Shown: piece by piece, positions 15,674 to 22,634 of the stretch
Layout: the number at the start of each line of letters is the position of its first letter
Numbering within the stretch: position 1 is the stretch's first letter
From: a virus
DNA length: 54,711 nt
IMG/VR virus record: IMGVR_UViG_3300046513_000178
Location: 1 to 54,711 of that record
Direction: 5' to 3' (one strand)
The notes under the pieces: model-generated
Databases searched by the model: none
What the model was told of the DNA's origin: nothing
Seen by the model: the letters and a program-made list of their open reading frames with translations, nothing else
Program-made: the position numbers and the translations under genes

Positions 15674-15776
15674 CTCCGCGGACCTTCTCTCCGTCTTCCT
15701 CGTGGGCCTGGTCGTAGGGGCCGGCCTACTGCTGAGCATCCTTATCCGGGCCGCCCGAAAGGCGATGCAGCAGTGA
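15666..15776 (+). CDS. Tiny single-span membrane protein (36 aa)
   Basis: ATG 15666 is preceded by AAGGAG at ideal distance and overlaps the previous stop. The sequence is short acidic N-terminus, about 22 hydrophobic residues (LLSVFLVGLVVGAGLLLSIL), then basic IRAARKAMQQ. It looks like a single transmembrane helix with a cytoplasmic basic tail. Unknown function. Confidence 0.65.
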   Translation: MYDSADLLSVFLVGLVVGAGLLLSILIRAARKAMQQ

Positions 15777-15862
15777 TCGAGTTCCTACAGCACGTCGCCG
15801 GATTCCTTTTCGGCTACCTGCTCGCCCGTCTCATCATCCGCGCTTTCGAAGGAACCAAGTAA
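15773..15862 (+). CDS. Tiny single-span membrane protein (29 aa)
   Basis: GTG 15773 overlaps the preceding stop (GTGA); the product VIEFLQHVAGFLFGYLLARL plus a basic tail is one hydrophobic helix. Its TAA overlaps the next ATG. Supported by start/stop coupling on both sides; no family recognised. Confidence 0.55.
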   Translation: MIEFLQHVAGFLFGYLLARLIIRAFEGTK

Positions 15863-16053
15863 TGGCTGACATCATCCGCGTCACTGTCGTCTTCGAGTAC
15901 GAGCCCGTTGCCGAGAACTACGGCGACCACGCCCATTCCATCGAGGCCATGGCCAAGCTGGACGAGGACGTAAACAACTGGGTCGACTACCCCGACGCGT
16001 ACGAAGATGACCTCGTTTCCGTGACGTACGAGGCGGTTTCCAATGCCTCCTGA
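15862..16053 (+). CDS. Small acidic protein, unknown
   Basis: 63 aa; ATG 15862 overlaps the previous stop. Beta strand (IIRVTVVFEYEP), an acidic helix, and a C-terminal strand (LVSVTYEAVSN) suggest a small alpha/beta fold. Its TGA lies within the next gene's start region. No family recognised. Confidence 0.75.
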   Translation: MADIIRVTVVFEYEPVAENYGDHAHSIEAMAKLDEDVNNWVDYPDAYEDDLVSVTYEAVSNAS

Positions 16054-16252
16054 GCGAAATCGGGCCGTTCTCTTCGCAGAGGCCGGCGCACGCCCAACCG
16101 TGGATAGCGAGGGCGAGGAAACCGTCACCGTAACGGCGACATTCCGTGCTGACGGCTACTCCTCCACCGAGCAAGTTCACATCAGCCTCTCGGCCGCCGC
16201 GACGCTGTATTTCGACCTCTCCGCGGCCCTCGAATTCCATACGGGGGACTGA
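16043..16252 (+). CDS. Small protein, unknown
   Basis: 69 aa from ATG 16043, overlapping the previous gene by 11 bp. 'EETVTVTATFRADGYSSTEQVHISLSAAATLYFDLSAAL' suggests beta strands followed by a helix. No family recognised. It is coupled on both sides to neighbouring starts and stops. Confidence 0.72.
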   Translation: MPPERNRAVLFAEAGARPTVDSEGEETVTVTATFRADGYSSTEQVHISLSAAATLYFDLSAALEFHTGD

Positions 16253-16338
16253 TGGTCGCCACGGCTCTCATCTCATTCATTCTCGGCATCTCTGCCGGTT
16301 CGGTCCTCACCTACCTGTTTACGACGCTGCGCCTGTAG
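16252..16338 (+). CDS. Tiny single-span membrane protein (28 aa)
   Basis: ATG 16252 overlaps the previous stop (TGATG). MVATALISFILGISAGSVLT followed by YLFTTLRL is entirely a hydrophobic helix with one terminal Arg. Fourth tiny hydrophobic ORF of the cluster, ending 16 bp before the DNA polymerase gene. Confidence 0.55.
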   Translation: MVATALISFILGISAGSVLTYLFTTLRL

Positions 16339-16354
16339 AGGCGGAAAGGTCCCG

Positions 16355-18178
16355 ATGCTCAGACTCTCCTACACGATCAAGCGTCAGACAGTACAGATCA
16401 ACGTCTGTGAGACGCCTTGGGACCTTGACCGCTTCATCGACTTCGTGGAAGCCAATCCGGCCCTTGGCTGGGACACGGAAACCACGGGCCTCAACTGGTG
16501 GGATGCCGACCGCGGCTTCCGAGTGCGACACGTCCAGTTCGGCAACGCACACGAATCCTGGGTGCTCCCCGTCGAGTACAACCCTGAGTTCGTAGCTGCC
16601 GCCATCTGGGCCGTACGCAGGGCGAAGGTGCTCATAGCCCACAACGGGACCTTCGATCAGCACGTGTTCGAAGCCTGCCTCGGCATCCCCCTGGAAGAGA
16701 TCGCGCCCAAGCTGCTCGACACCAAGATCCTCGCCCACCTGGTCGACCCTCGGGCCGTCAAGGAAGGCGGCCCCGGCCTCAAACTCGAAGAGCTGACGAA
16801 GCATTACATCGACCTCAAGTTGGCCGAAGAGGTCAAGGGCTCGATGCGGGAGATAGCCAAGAGGTACAAGGTCAAAAAGGAAGACATTTGGCCGATCGTC
16901 AAGACGTTCGACCTCGAATTCCTTCTGTATGCGGGCATGGACCCGGTGATTGCCTTCCGGCTCTTCCACATCCTCTACGCCATGGTGCCGGCCCGCTCCA
17001 AAAAGAAGGGCCTGATCGGCTGGGAACACCGCTTGGCCCACATCACGGCCAAGCTGGAGCGCACCGGATACCTGGTAGACGAGGCGTACGCCATGAAGCG
17101 TGTCGCCGAGTTGCAGGCGGAGGAAATCAAGTGGGTCGAGTTCGCTAAGCAGTGGGTTGAGAACGTCAACTCCAATCAGCAGCTCGTAGCGGCGTTCCAG
17201 AAGCTCGGCTTCAAGCTGACCAAGCGGACCGCCAAAGGCAACCTTGCGATGGATGCTGAAGTGCTTGACTCCATCGACCACCCGCTTGCCGAAGCAGTCA
17301 AGAGAGCGACCAAGGCCCAAAAGTGGAGGAAGACATGGTTCGAGAACGCCCTTAACGGACGTGACTCTCAGGGTCGGGTGCGGGCATCGATCAATTCGCT
17401 CCAGGCGCGCACGGCAAGGATGAGCATTACCGGCTCCATCCCGGCGCAGACGTTCCCCGCAGGGGACGGCTATGTGCGGCATTGCTTCCTTGCTGAAGAG
17501 GACGAGGTTTCCGTCTCGATCGACTTCGGAAACATGGAGCTGCGCGTAATGGCTGCCGCCTCTGGTGATCCGGTCATGCTCGATGCATTCCACCGAGACG
17601 AAGACCTGCACAACCTGACCGCCATCGCTGCATTCGGGCCCATGCCCGAGGGAGCCGACAAGCACCCGAAGCGAAAGGCGGGCAAGGGCACCAACTTCAC
17701 CGTCTGTTTCGGTGGTGGCTGGGGTGCTGTCTCCTCTCAGTGGGGCATTGAGGAGTCCGACGCCAAGCGAGCAGTTAAGGCGTTCTGGGATACGTACGTC
17801 GGTGTCAAGGCTTTCTCGGAGAAGCTACAGAAGGAAGCGCGGCGTACCGGTTACGTCTACACCGCGACCGGCCGGCGTCTGCCTGTAGACCGCGATCGGG
17901 CTTACGCCGCCTTGAATTACTACATCCAGTCCTCGGCACGGGACATCACTGCCCGAGCCCTTATCGAGTTGGACCGCGCTGGGTTTACCCCCTGGGTTCG
18001 TCTCGTGATTCACGACGAGATCGTTTTCTCCTTCCCCAAGGAGAGGGCGAAGGAACTGACCGAGCAGGCGGCCCGAATCATGGAGTTCGTCTTCAAGGGC
18101 CTGTTGGTCCCCGCGGATGGCGAGATCGGTGAGCGCTCTTGGGGTTCCGTCCTGGAACTGGAAGACAGCAAGCACTAG
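16355..18178 (+). CDS. DNA polymerase I-type (family A) with 3'-5' exonuclease
   Basis: 607 aa from ATG 16355 after GAGGCGGAAAGG. The N-terminal exonuclease has 'LGWDTETTGLNWWD' (D40, E42) and 'LIAHNGTFDQHVFE'. Polymerase motif A is 'SIDFGNMELRVMAAASGD', motif B region 'RKAGKGTNFTVCFGGGWG' (Phe where some polymerases have Tyr), and motif C 'LVIHDEIVFSFP'. No 5'-3' exonuclease domain, as usual in phages. This is the replicative polymerase of the phage. Confidence 0.96.
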   Translation: MLRLSYTIKRQTVQINVCETPWDLDRFIDFVEANPALGWDTETTGLNWWDADRGFRVRHVQFGNAHESWVLPVEYNPEFVAAAIWAVRRAKVLIAHNGTFDQHVFEACLGIPLEEIAPKLLDTKILAHLVDPRAVKEGGPGLKLEELTKHYIDLKLAEEVKGSMREIAKRYKVKKEDIWPIVKTFDLEFLLYAGMDPVIAFRLFHILYAMVPARSKKKGLIGWEHRLAHITAKLERTGYLVDEAYAMKRVAELQAEEIKWVEFAKQWVENVNSNQQLVAAFQKLGFKLTKRTAKGNLAMDAEVLDSIDHPLAEAVKRATKAQKWRKTWFENALNGRDSQGRVRASINSLQARTARMSITGSIPAQTFPAGDGYVRHCFLAEEDEVSVSIDFGNMELRVMAAASGDPVMLDAFHRDEDLHNLTAIAAFGPMPEGADKHPKRKAGKGTNFTVCFGGGWGAVSSQWGIEESDAKRAVKAFWDTYVGVKAFSEKLQKEARRTGYVYTATGRRLPVDRDRAYAALNYYIQSSARDITARALIELDRAGFTPWVRLVIHDEIVFSFPKERAKELTEQAARIMEFVFKGLLVPADGEIGERSWGSVLELEDSKH

Positions 18179-18186
18179 GAGAACGA

Positions 18187-18393
18187 ATGAAGCTGAGTGA
18201 GCTGATCATCGATGCAGTGAAGCAGTTGCAGGAGCACGGAGACATCCCCGTCGTCATTCCGGACTCTGGATGTGGCTGCTGTAAGGGCTACACCTACGAC
18301 CCTGCTGAGCCCGTGGTCGAGAAGGAGATCGAGGCGTACGGCACGCGCTACACCAAGCTCGAAGACGTTCCCGTGGCCTACGTGGTGCGGTGA
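18187..18393 (+). CDS. Small protein, unknown
   Basis: 68 aa from ATG 18187, eight bases after the polymerase stop, with AGGAGAAC upstream. 'MKLSELIIDAVKQLQEHGDIPVVIPDSGCGCCKGYTYDPAEPVVEKE' resembles small phage proteins with an N-terminal helix and a substrate-like hairpin; it is similar in layout to the 32261 gene (TVGELRKLLAGVPDDFQVIMSKDS). Function unknown. Confidence 0.78.
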   Translation: MKLSELIIDAVKQLQEHGDIPVVIPDSGCGCCKGYTYDPAEPVVEKEIEAYGTRYTKLEDVPVAYVVR

Positions 18394-18397
18394 GCCC

Positions 18398-18538
18398 TTG
18401 TATGACGACTTCGAGGTAATCGAGGGCTGTGAATGGTGCCAAAACCATGAGTCCGTAGGGCTTTTCAACATGTACGACGTAGAAACCGGCCTGTGTGCCG
18501 AATGTGCAGAAGACAACGACGCGGAGCGATGCGAATGA
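18398..18538 (+). CDS. Small zinc-ribbon protein (46 aa)
   Basis: TTG 18398 with GGTGAG upstream. The product holds two C-x2-C pairs (CEWC and CAEC) spaced by about 26 residues, the pattern of a zinc ribbon, and ends in acidic residues. It overlaps the next ATG. No family recognised. Confidence 0.6.
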   Translation: MYDDFEVIEGCEWCQNHESVGLFNMYDVETGLCAECAEDNDAERCE

Positions 18539-18804
18539 ACGAGAACGAGCCCAACGTGAACCCCTTCCAGTCCTTCTTCAACGAGCTGGAAGACCAGTTC
18601 AACGAGGCCCTTATGGAGAAGCGGGCCTCCGTGGCTGTCTCCGTCGCAGGGGTCGCCGGCCTGGTCTACCGCTCCGCAGTCGCCGAAGGCGTACCGGCCG
18701 ATCTGGCGAAGGCTTTCGCCGCCGAGTACTGGGACCGCGAGATGAACCCCCCGATCGTCGCGGAGGCCGGTCCCCTCTTCGACCTGGACGAGGAGGACGA
18801 GTGA
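18535..18804 (+). CDS. Small acidic protein, unknown
   Basis: 89 aa; ATG 18535 overlaps the previous stop. Helical N-terminus (FQSFFNELEDQFNEALMEKRASVAVSVAGVAGLVYRSAVAEG) and an acidic C-terminus (FDLDEEDE). A middle Ala/Val stretch is moderately hydrophobic, but not a clear membrane span. No family recognised. Confidence 0.72.
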   Translation: MNENEPNVNPFQSFFNELEDQFNEALMEKRASVAVSVAGVAGLVYRSAVAEGVPADLAKAFAAEYWDREMNPPIVAEAGPLFDLDEEDE

Positions 18805-18995
18805 GGTACCTCGTCCTCGTGGCGGTCATCGCCGTCCTGGTGATGGCCCTCACGGGGTGCGAGACGGACGACCGGAAGTGTCTCCAGTCGCATACCGACC
18901 TCATGCCCATAACCATGGTCAACGCCCAAGGGCAGCCCTACATCACGTGGATGCCCGTGGACACCTGTGACAAGTACGAGGAGCCGACGAAGTGA
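18801..18995 (+). CDS. Predicted small lipoprotein
   Basis: 64 aa from GTG 18801, overlapping the previous stop. It has a typical lipoprotein signal: MR, hydrophobic LVLVAVIAVLVMA, lipobox LTGC (Cys about 20). The mature part has two more Cys. A surface lipoprotein expressed from a replication-type operon could serve superinfection exclusion; that is inference. Confidence 0.7.
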   Translation: MRYLVLVAVIAVLVMALTGCETDDRKCLQSHTDLMPITMVNAQGQPYITWMPVDTCDKYEEPTK

Positions 18996-19159
18996 GGTCG
19001 TACAAGGTCCGCTGGACCGACGACGAAGGGCGACACATCACCTCCGTGTGCAGCTACAGCGAACGTGCCGCCCAGGTGCGTGTGCGGTTGCTGGAAGAGG
19101 CTGCCGCCTCGGACATCGAGACGTTCGAGGTCGACCCGTTCACGGGGGAGCCCAAGTGA
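18992..19159 (+). CDS. Small protein, unknown (55 aa)
   Basis: GTG 18992 overlaps the preceding stop and the TGA overlaps the deaminase start. 'RSYKVRWTDDEGRHITSVCSYSERAAQVRVRLLEEA' is a beta-beta-alpha pattern common in small actinophage proteins. No family recognised. Confidence 0.68.
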   Translation: MRSYKVRWTDDEGRHITSVCSYSERAAQVRVRLLEEAAASDIETFEVDPFTGEPK

Positions 19160-19581
19160 CTAACCGGCCTGACTGGGACGCGTACTTCCTGGGCATCGCG
19201 AAGGCTGTGGCAGCCCGCGGTGACTGCCTGCGGAAGCAGGTCGGTGCCGTCCTGGTGAGTCGTGACCATCGCATCGTCAGCACCGGCTACAACGGCTCAG
19301 CGCCAGGCGGAAAGAGCTGCCTGGCAGGGGAGTGCGAACGGTGTGCTGGAGACGCCCCCTCGGGGTCGTCGTACGAAGGCTGCATCGAGTACCACGCCGA
19401 ATGGAACGCGATCCTCTGGAGTCGTCCGGAGGACAGGCCCGGAGCCACGCTGTACGTCACGTTCAAGCCCTGTGGTGACTGCTCGAAGCTGATCGCTGGT
19501 GTGGGCATCACTCGCGTGGTGTGGGACTCGGGCGACTCGGCGGGCTGGTACGGGACGCCGCCCCAATTCATTCATTCCTGA
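19156..19581 (+). CDS. dCMP deaminase (CMP/dCMP zinc deaminase)
   Basis: 141 aa from GTG 19156. Deaminates dCMP to dUMP, the substrate of ThyX. Zinc site H-A-E ('EYHAEWNAI') and P-C-x2-C ('KPCGDCSKLI'). An N-terminal 'VGAVLVSRDHRIVSTGYNGSAPGG' and an extra Cys-rich insert (CLAGECERCAGD) match the ComEB/dCMP deaminase group. Last gene of the replication operon, followed by a motif copy and terminator. Its final codons contain an ATTCATTCATTC microrepeat. Confidence 0.93.
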   Translation: MTNRPDWDAYFLGIAKAVAARGDCLRKQVGAVLVSRDHRIVSTGYNGSAPGGKSCLAGECERCAGDAPSGSSYEGCIEYHAEWNAILWSRPEDRPGATLYVTFKPCGDCSKLIAGVGITRVVWDSGDSAGWYGTPPQFIHS

Positions 19582-19588
19582 CCAAAAA

Positions 19589-19601
19589 GTTGTTTCGAGG
19601 G
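19589..19601 (+). promoter_or_regulatory. GTTGYTTCGRGGG motif, end of replication operon
   Basis: GTTGTTTCGAGGG, 7 bp after the deaminase stop and 23 bp before a strong terminator. Only a short GGGG/CCCC pairing follows and there is no -10. A promoter here would read into the terminator and the small 19675 gene. Confidence 0.6.
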
Positions 19602-19623
19602 GTTCGGTGCCCCGGACATGCGA

Positions 19624-19654
19624 GGACCCCCCGACGCGGGATGTCGGGGGGTCC
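19624..19654. terminator. Strong bidirectional-type terminator
   Basis: GGACCCCCCGAC and GTCGGGGGGTCC form a perfect 12-bp stem with a 7-base loop, followed by TGTTGT. It separates the rightward replication operon from the leftward integrase. Confidence 0.82.
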
Positions 19655-19674
19655 TGTTGTGAGGAGACTAAGAG

Positions 19675-19812
19675 TTGAGCACCTTCGAGCCGATCAGTGT
19701 TGACGACTGGGTGACGCGGGAGCTGGGCAGCATTCTGCCTCTGCCCGAGGAAGCTAACCGAGAACTGCGAGCGATCCTCGGCCTTGCTGAGCACTCGACT
19801 TACGAGGGATGA
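19675..19812 (+). CDS. Small protein, paralogue of the 22017 gene
   Basis: 45 aa from TTG 19675 with GAGGAGA upstream. It overlaps the 3' end of the integrase on the opposite strand by about 59 bp. The pattern 'VDDWVTRELGSILPL' matches 'VDEWVSKQLETLLPS' of the 22017 gene on the other side of the integrase/attP. Small proteins of this type occur next to integrases of actinobacterial mobile elements; function unknown. Confidence 0.62.
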   Translation: MSTFEPISVDDWVTRELGSILPLPEEANRELRAILGLAEHSTYEG

Positions 19813-21427
19813 CCTTGATCAGGTTGGCGTCGAACGGTGCCCTCTTAGACCGACCCTCGGGGATGGGCAGGATGATCGCGGCGTGCATGATGCGGCCTAT
19901 GGCCATGCGCTTCTGAGTCAAGTCCATCCCATCCCACTTCGACCGGTCCCAACCGGAGTAGGTGTTGTTCGCGGCCTCGATCGCCGCGTGTTCCCTGCGG
20001 TCCTCTTCCAGGGTCGCAATCTGCTCTTCAAGCTGCGGCGTCAGCCGGTAGAACTGGTCGTCCGACACGGCTCCCTCCATCCATCTGGATTCGAGGGAGT
20101 CTTTTTTCGTTTTCAGGGCCGCCAGCTTCTCTTCGCCCTCCCACGGAGTCGTCTTCGCCTCCGCGTGCTTGAACTCCGCTTCAAGGGCCCGCTTCACCAG
20201 CTCTTCAAGGAACTCATCAACCTTCTGCAAGCTGCGGGCCGTCTTCCCGCAATCCAAGGTCACGCACTGATAGACGCAGTTGTCCGGGTTGCTCTTCGTC
20301 GGCCGGCGCACCCCTCCCATCTTGGCGTTGCAGATGGCCTTACCGTCTCTGCGAGTAGCACCACACCGCAGGAAGCCGCTGAAGAGGTACTTGCGTGCAC
20401 GGGATTCGGGGGCACCAGGAACCTTGCCTCCGCCGTTGGTCAGACGCATGCCCCGCTGTGCTCCGCGGCGCTTTGACAGGTCGCGGATCGCTTCCCACTC
20501 TTCAACCGTGGCAATCGTCTCCCACTTACCCATGACCGGCTTACCCGTCTTGGCGTCCTTGACGATCTCGCCGTGTACCTGGCGCATGCCGCAGATCACG
20601 GGATTGACGAGGAGCTGGCGGACCGTTTCTCCGTACCAGGGCTTCCCGGACGCTCCGACCGATCCCAGTTCGTTGAGGTCTCGGGCGATCGTCTTCCAGG
20701 CTTTGCCTTCGAGAGCCCAGTCGATCATCTTGCGGACGTAGGGGGCCTCGGCGGGGTCGAGGACCATGTTCACGGCCCGGCCCTCTTTGGGGTCCTGGGC
20801 GAGCCAGCCGAAGCGGCGTCGGCCGCCGGGAGTGGTGCCGTCCTGGGCACGTCTGCGCATGTTGCGCAGGATGCGTTCCTTCGTCTTGGAGACCTCGCCC
20901 TCGGAGACTCCCGAGTTGACGAGTCCGACGATGTTGCCGCCAACGCTGTGGATGTCGTAGGGCTTGCCCCGCTCGATGAAGATGCCGTCCGGCTCGGAGA
21001 TCACGGCGCGACGGAAGCGGATGTAGTCCTCGGGCAGTCGCCAGACTCGCTCGTACTCGGTGGCGACGATGGCGCGGACGGGGAAGCCCTCGGGGACCTT
21101 CCGGTGGAGCATGGCTCGGGTCATCTCGCGGAAGCTGGGGCGGACGATGTCCGGATCAGCCGCGGTGATGTTGTTGTCCTCGTAGAAGCGGACGATGGCG
21201 ATGCCGTGCTCTGCCGCTGCCTCTGCGTTGCCCTCGTGCTGGTGCCGGACTCCTCGCCCCTTCTCCTTCGTCTTGGCACTGGTGCTGGATCTGAGGGCCT
21301 GGTCCCCAGAGATCCGGGCGTAGTCGATGCCCGGTATCCGGTCCCCTAGCCACTGCTCGAAGGTCTGCCCCTCGGACAGGGCTCTGACCAGGTCAGGGTT
21401 CAGGTAGCTGCGCGAGGTGCCCGCCAT
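19754..21427 (-). CDS. int: Large serine integrase (site-specific recombinase)
   Basis: 557 aa from ATG 21427 with GGAGG upstream. The N-terminal resolvase domain has the catalytic Ser in 'YARISGDQ' (about residue 40) and 'RAIVATEYERVWRLPEDY'. A recombinase domain follows (VNPVICGMRQVHG), then a zinc-binding domain with C-x(n)-C pairs (FLRCGATRRDGKAICNAK...CVYQCVTLDCG) and a C-terminal coiled coil (LAALKTKKDSLESRWMEG...LEEQIATLEEDRREH). It would integrate the phage by attP x attB exchange. Leftward, 60-100 bp from the attP candidate. Confidence 0.97.
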   Translation of the reverse strand: MAGTSRSYLNPDLVRALSEGQTFEQWLGDRIPGIDYARISGDQALRSSTSAKTKEKGRGVRHQHEGNAEAAAEHGIAIVRFYEDNNITAADPDIVRPSFREMTRAMLHRKVPEGFPVRAIVATEYERVWRLPEDYIRFRRAVISEPDGIFIERGKPYDIHSVGGNIVGLVNSGVSEGEVSKTKERILRNMRRRAQDGTTPGGRRRFGWLAQDPKEGRAVNMVLDPAEAPYVRKMIDWALEGKAWKTIARDLNELGSVGASGKPWYGETVRQLLVNPVICGMRQVHGEIVKDAKTGKPVMGKWETIATVEEWEAIRDLSKRRGAQRGMRLTNGGGKVPGAPESRARKYLFSGFLRCGATRRDGKAICNAKMGGVRRPTKSNPDNCVYQCVTLDCGKTARSLQKVDEFLEELVKRALEAEFKHAEAKTTPWEGEEKLAALKTKKDSLESRWMEGAVSDDQFYRLTPQLEEQIATLEEDRREHAAIEAANNTYSGWDRSKWDGMDLTQKRMAIGRIMHAAIILPIPEGRSKRAPFDANLIKVIPRKSSAQQGRGSLAVLG

Positions 21428-21444
21428 GACGTAGCCTCCATGTA

Positions 21445-21469
21445 GTTGCTTCGGGAGTTGCTTCGGGTG
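21445..21469 (+). promoter_or_regulatory. Tandem GTTGYTTCGRGGG motif between int and attP
   Basis: Two copies with 12-bp period (21445 and 21457), both on the + strand, directly upstream of int, which is on the minus strand. TTGCTT of the second copy is followed at 17 bp by TTCATA (21481-21486), a weak -10 that would point through attP into the cbs segment. Bound protein here could also block the int promoter. An identical tandem occurs at 25684. Confidence 0.65.
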
Positions 21470-21486
21470 ATCGTAGCAGCTTCATA

Positions 21487-21528
21487 CATGTTTGCCGATT
21501 GACTAAGACGAGTGGATCGGCCAACATG
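21487..21528. other. attP: attP candidate for the serine integrase
   Basis: A 42-bp imperfect dyad: CATGTTTGCCGAT (21487-21499) and ATCGGCCAACATG (21516-21528) match at 12 of 13 positions. Inner ACT/AGT (21502-21504 and 21511-21513) are also symmetric. The centre is G21507-A21508, a non-palindromic dinucleotide as needed by large serine integrases. Its length and arm spacing fit known attP sites, and it lies just upstream of int. The cbs reading frame begins exactly at the central GA. Confidence 0.75.
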
Positions 21529-21974
21529 GGTTCAGCGAAGACACGGCGACGGAGCCGACCGCAGGAGACGTACTGAAGCAGAAGGAGGGAGGCGGCATCC
21601 CGAACTTCGTACACATGCACCCCACCGAGACCGTTGGGGCCGCAGTTGAGGTACTGAGGGAGTTCGGGGTATCGCAGATGCCGGTAGTGGCAAAGGGTGC
21701 TGGGCATCCCGATGTGATGGCCCCCGAGGTGATCGGGGCGGTGGACGAGCGAGTGTTGCTTCACGCACTCTTCGCCGATCGCGCCGGGTCAGGGGACCCG
21801 ATCGAGAAGCACATGAGCCCGCCACTGCCGGTTGTCGGATCGGGAGAACCGGTAGCACGGATGATGTCCGTGTTGGAAGGACGGGACGCGGCGGTGGTCC
21901 TGGTGGACGGCAAGCCCACCGGAGTGATCACCCGCCAAGACCTCTTGGCCTTCCTTTCCGACTCCACCGGCTGA
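21507..21974 (+). CDS. 3' segment of cystathionine beta-synthase: CBS-pair regulatory domain
   Basis: 155 codons open from the attP centre, with a TAA immediately before. The sequence DEWIGQHGF...AGDVLKQKEGGGIPNFVHMHPTET...LREFGVSQMPVV...HMSPPLPVVGSGE...GKPTGVITRQDLLAFLSD follows the C-terminal hinge and tandem CBS (Bateman) domain of actinobacterial cystathionine beta-synthase, beginning at the Asp of the hinge 'FND-x-W'. The PLP catalytic domain is absent. The first ATG (21615) has only a distant AAGGAGG and starts after homology has begun, so expression is probably by fusion to the host gene after integration. Confidence 0.85.
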   Translation, partial: DEWIGQHGFSEDTATEPTAGDVLKQKEGGGIPNFVHMHPTETVGAAVEVLREFGVSQMPVVAKGAGHPDVMAPEVIGAVDERVLLHALFADRAGSGDPIEKHMSPPLPVVGSGEPVARMMSVLEGRDAAVVLVDGKPTGVITRQDLLAFLSDSTG

Positions 21975-22016
21975 CAGCACGTCCCCTGCGGGACAAGACC
22001 TGTGCGGAGGAGAACC

Positions 22017-22166
22017 ATGGCTAAGAAGATCGAGACCTACCCGACCGTGGACGAGTGGGTTTCCAAGCAGCTCGAAACGCTGCTCCCGTCCATAGACCGG
22101 GACACCTGGGCAGAGCTGTGGACCGTCCTGAACCCGGACAGCAGCCACCAGGCCGAAGCAGCCTGA
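22017..22166 (+). CDS. Small protein, paralogue of the 19675 gene
   Basis: 49 aa from ATG 22017 with CGGAGGAG at good distance. 'TVDEWVSKQLETLLPSIDRDTWAELWTVL' matches the 19675 product. It follows the cbs segment by 42 bp and is closed by a terminator at 22186, so in a lysogen it would be co-transcribed with the hybrid cbs gene. Function unknown; excisionase or recombination directionality factor is one untested idea. Confidence 0.7.
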   Translation: MAKKIETYPTVDEWVSKQLETLLPSIDRDTWAELWTVLNPDSSHQAEAA

Positions 22167-22185
22167 CTCCTCCGCCTCAGCTAGA

Positions 22186-22210
22186 CGCCCCCGGCCATCG
22201 GCCGGGGGCG
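22186..22210 (+). terminator. Terminator after the cbs/22017 unit
   Basis: CGCCCCCGGCC-ATC-GGCCGGGGGCG, perfect 11-bp stem with a 3-base loop, 19 bp after the 22017 stop. A poor T-run follows (CTGTGCTGT). Confidence 0.7.
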
Positions 22211-22418
22211 CTGTGCTGTCTACGGCGCGAAGCGCCCGCGAGGGTTCGGACTCGCGCACAGGGGGCCTGTAGCGCGTGCAGACATGAGGCGGCCCCGATC
22301 GGCTCGGGGGAGAAACGACCGGGGCCTAACCAGCGGGCAGTACTCGGGGGGGAGACCACTGCCACGCTGGCACCCTTCGGGTGCCCATATGCGCTGGGCA
22401 TACTCATTCAGACACAGA

Positions 22419-22451
22419 GGAACCCCCCGTGTTGATGTCACGGGGGGTTCC
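22419..22451 (+). repeat. TTGATGT stem-loop 1
   Basis: GGAACCCCCCGTG and CACGGGGGGTTCC, a perfect 13-bp stem around the loop TTGATGT (22432-22438). The strongest of six such hairpins. No gene starts immediately downstream on the + strand. Confidence 0.75.
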
Positions 22452-22547
22452 ACTGCGACCCAGGAACACTGCGTTGCCCCCGGACCGTGGCACAGCTTAT
22501 TTCATTCATTCCCTGGGCGTGTGGGAGAGCTACAGCAGCCGTTGAAG

Positions 22548-22589
22548 ACCCACCCCGGCGCGACCGTCCAAAGAGGCTCCGGGGTGGGT
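22548..22589. terminator. Hairpin downstream of leftward operon (distal)
   Basis: ACCCACCCCGG and CCGGGGTGGGT, an 11-bp perfect stem around a 20-base loop. On the minus strand it lies after the 22637 gene and after the next hairpin; it may back up termination. Confidence 0.5.
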
Positions 22590-22596
22590 GCTTAGC

Positions 22597-22634
22597 CCTC
22601 GCCTGCCCACCACGGGGGGAGCAGACAGGCGAGG
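22597..22634 (-). terminator. Hairpin directly after the 22637 stop
   Basis: CCTCGCCTG and CAGGCGAGG, a 9-bp perfect stem with a 20-base loop, two bases after the stop of the last leftward gene. No T-run, so factor-dependent termination or a 3' stabiliser is possible. Confidence 0.5.

Noticed and set aside
16319-17665. 448-codon minus ORF over the DNA polymerase
   Set aside because: Shadow frame; polymerase motifs are on the + strand.
21487-21528. attP dyad interpreted as prophage end (attL or attR)
   Set aside because: Both arms are symmetric and int, replication and structural genes are continuous around a closed unit, so the site looks like uncut attP.
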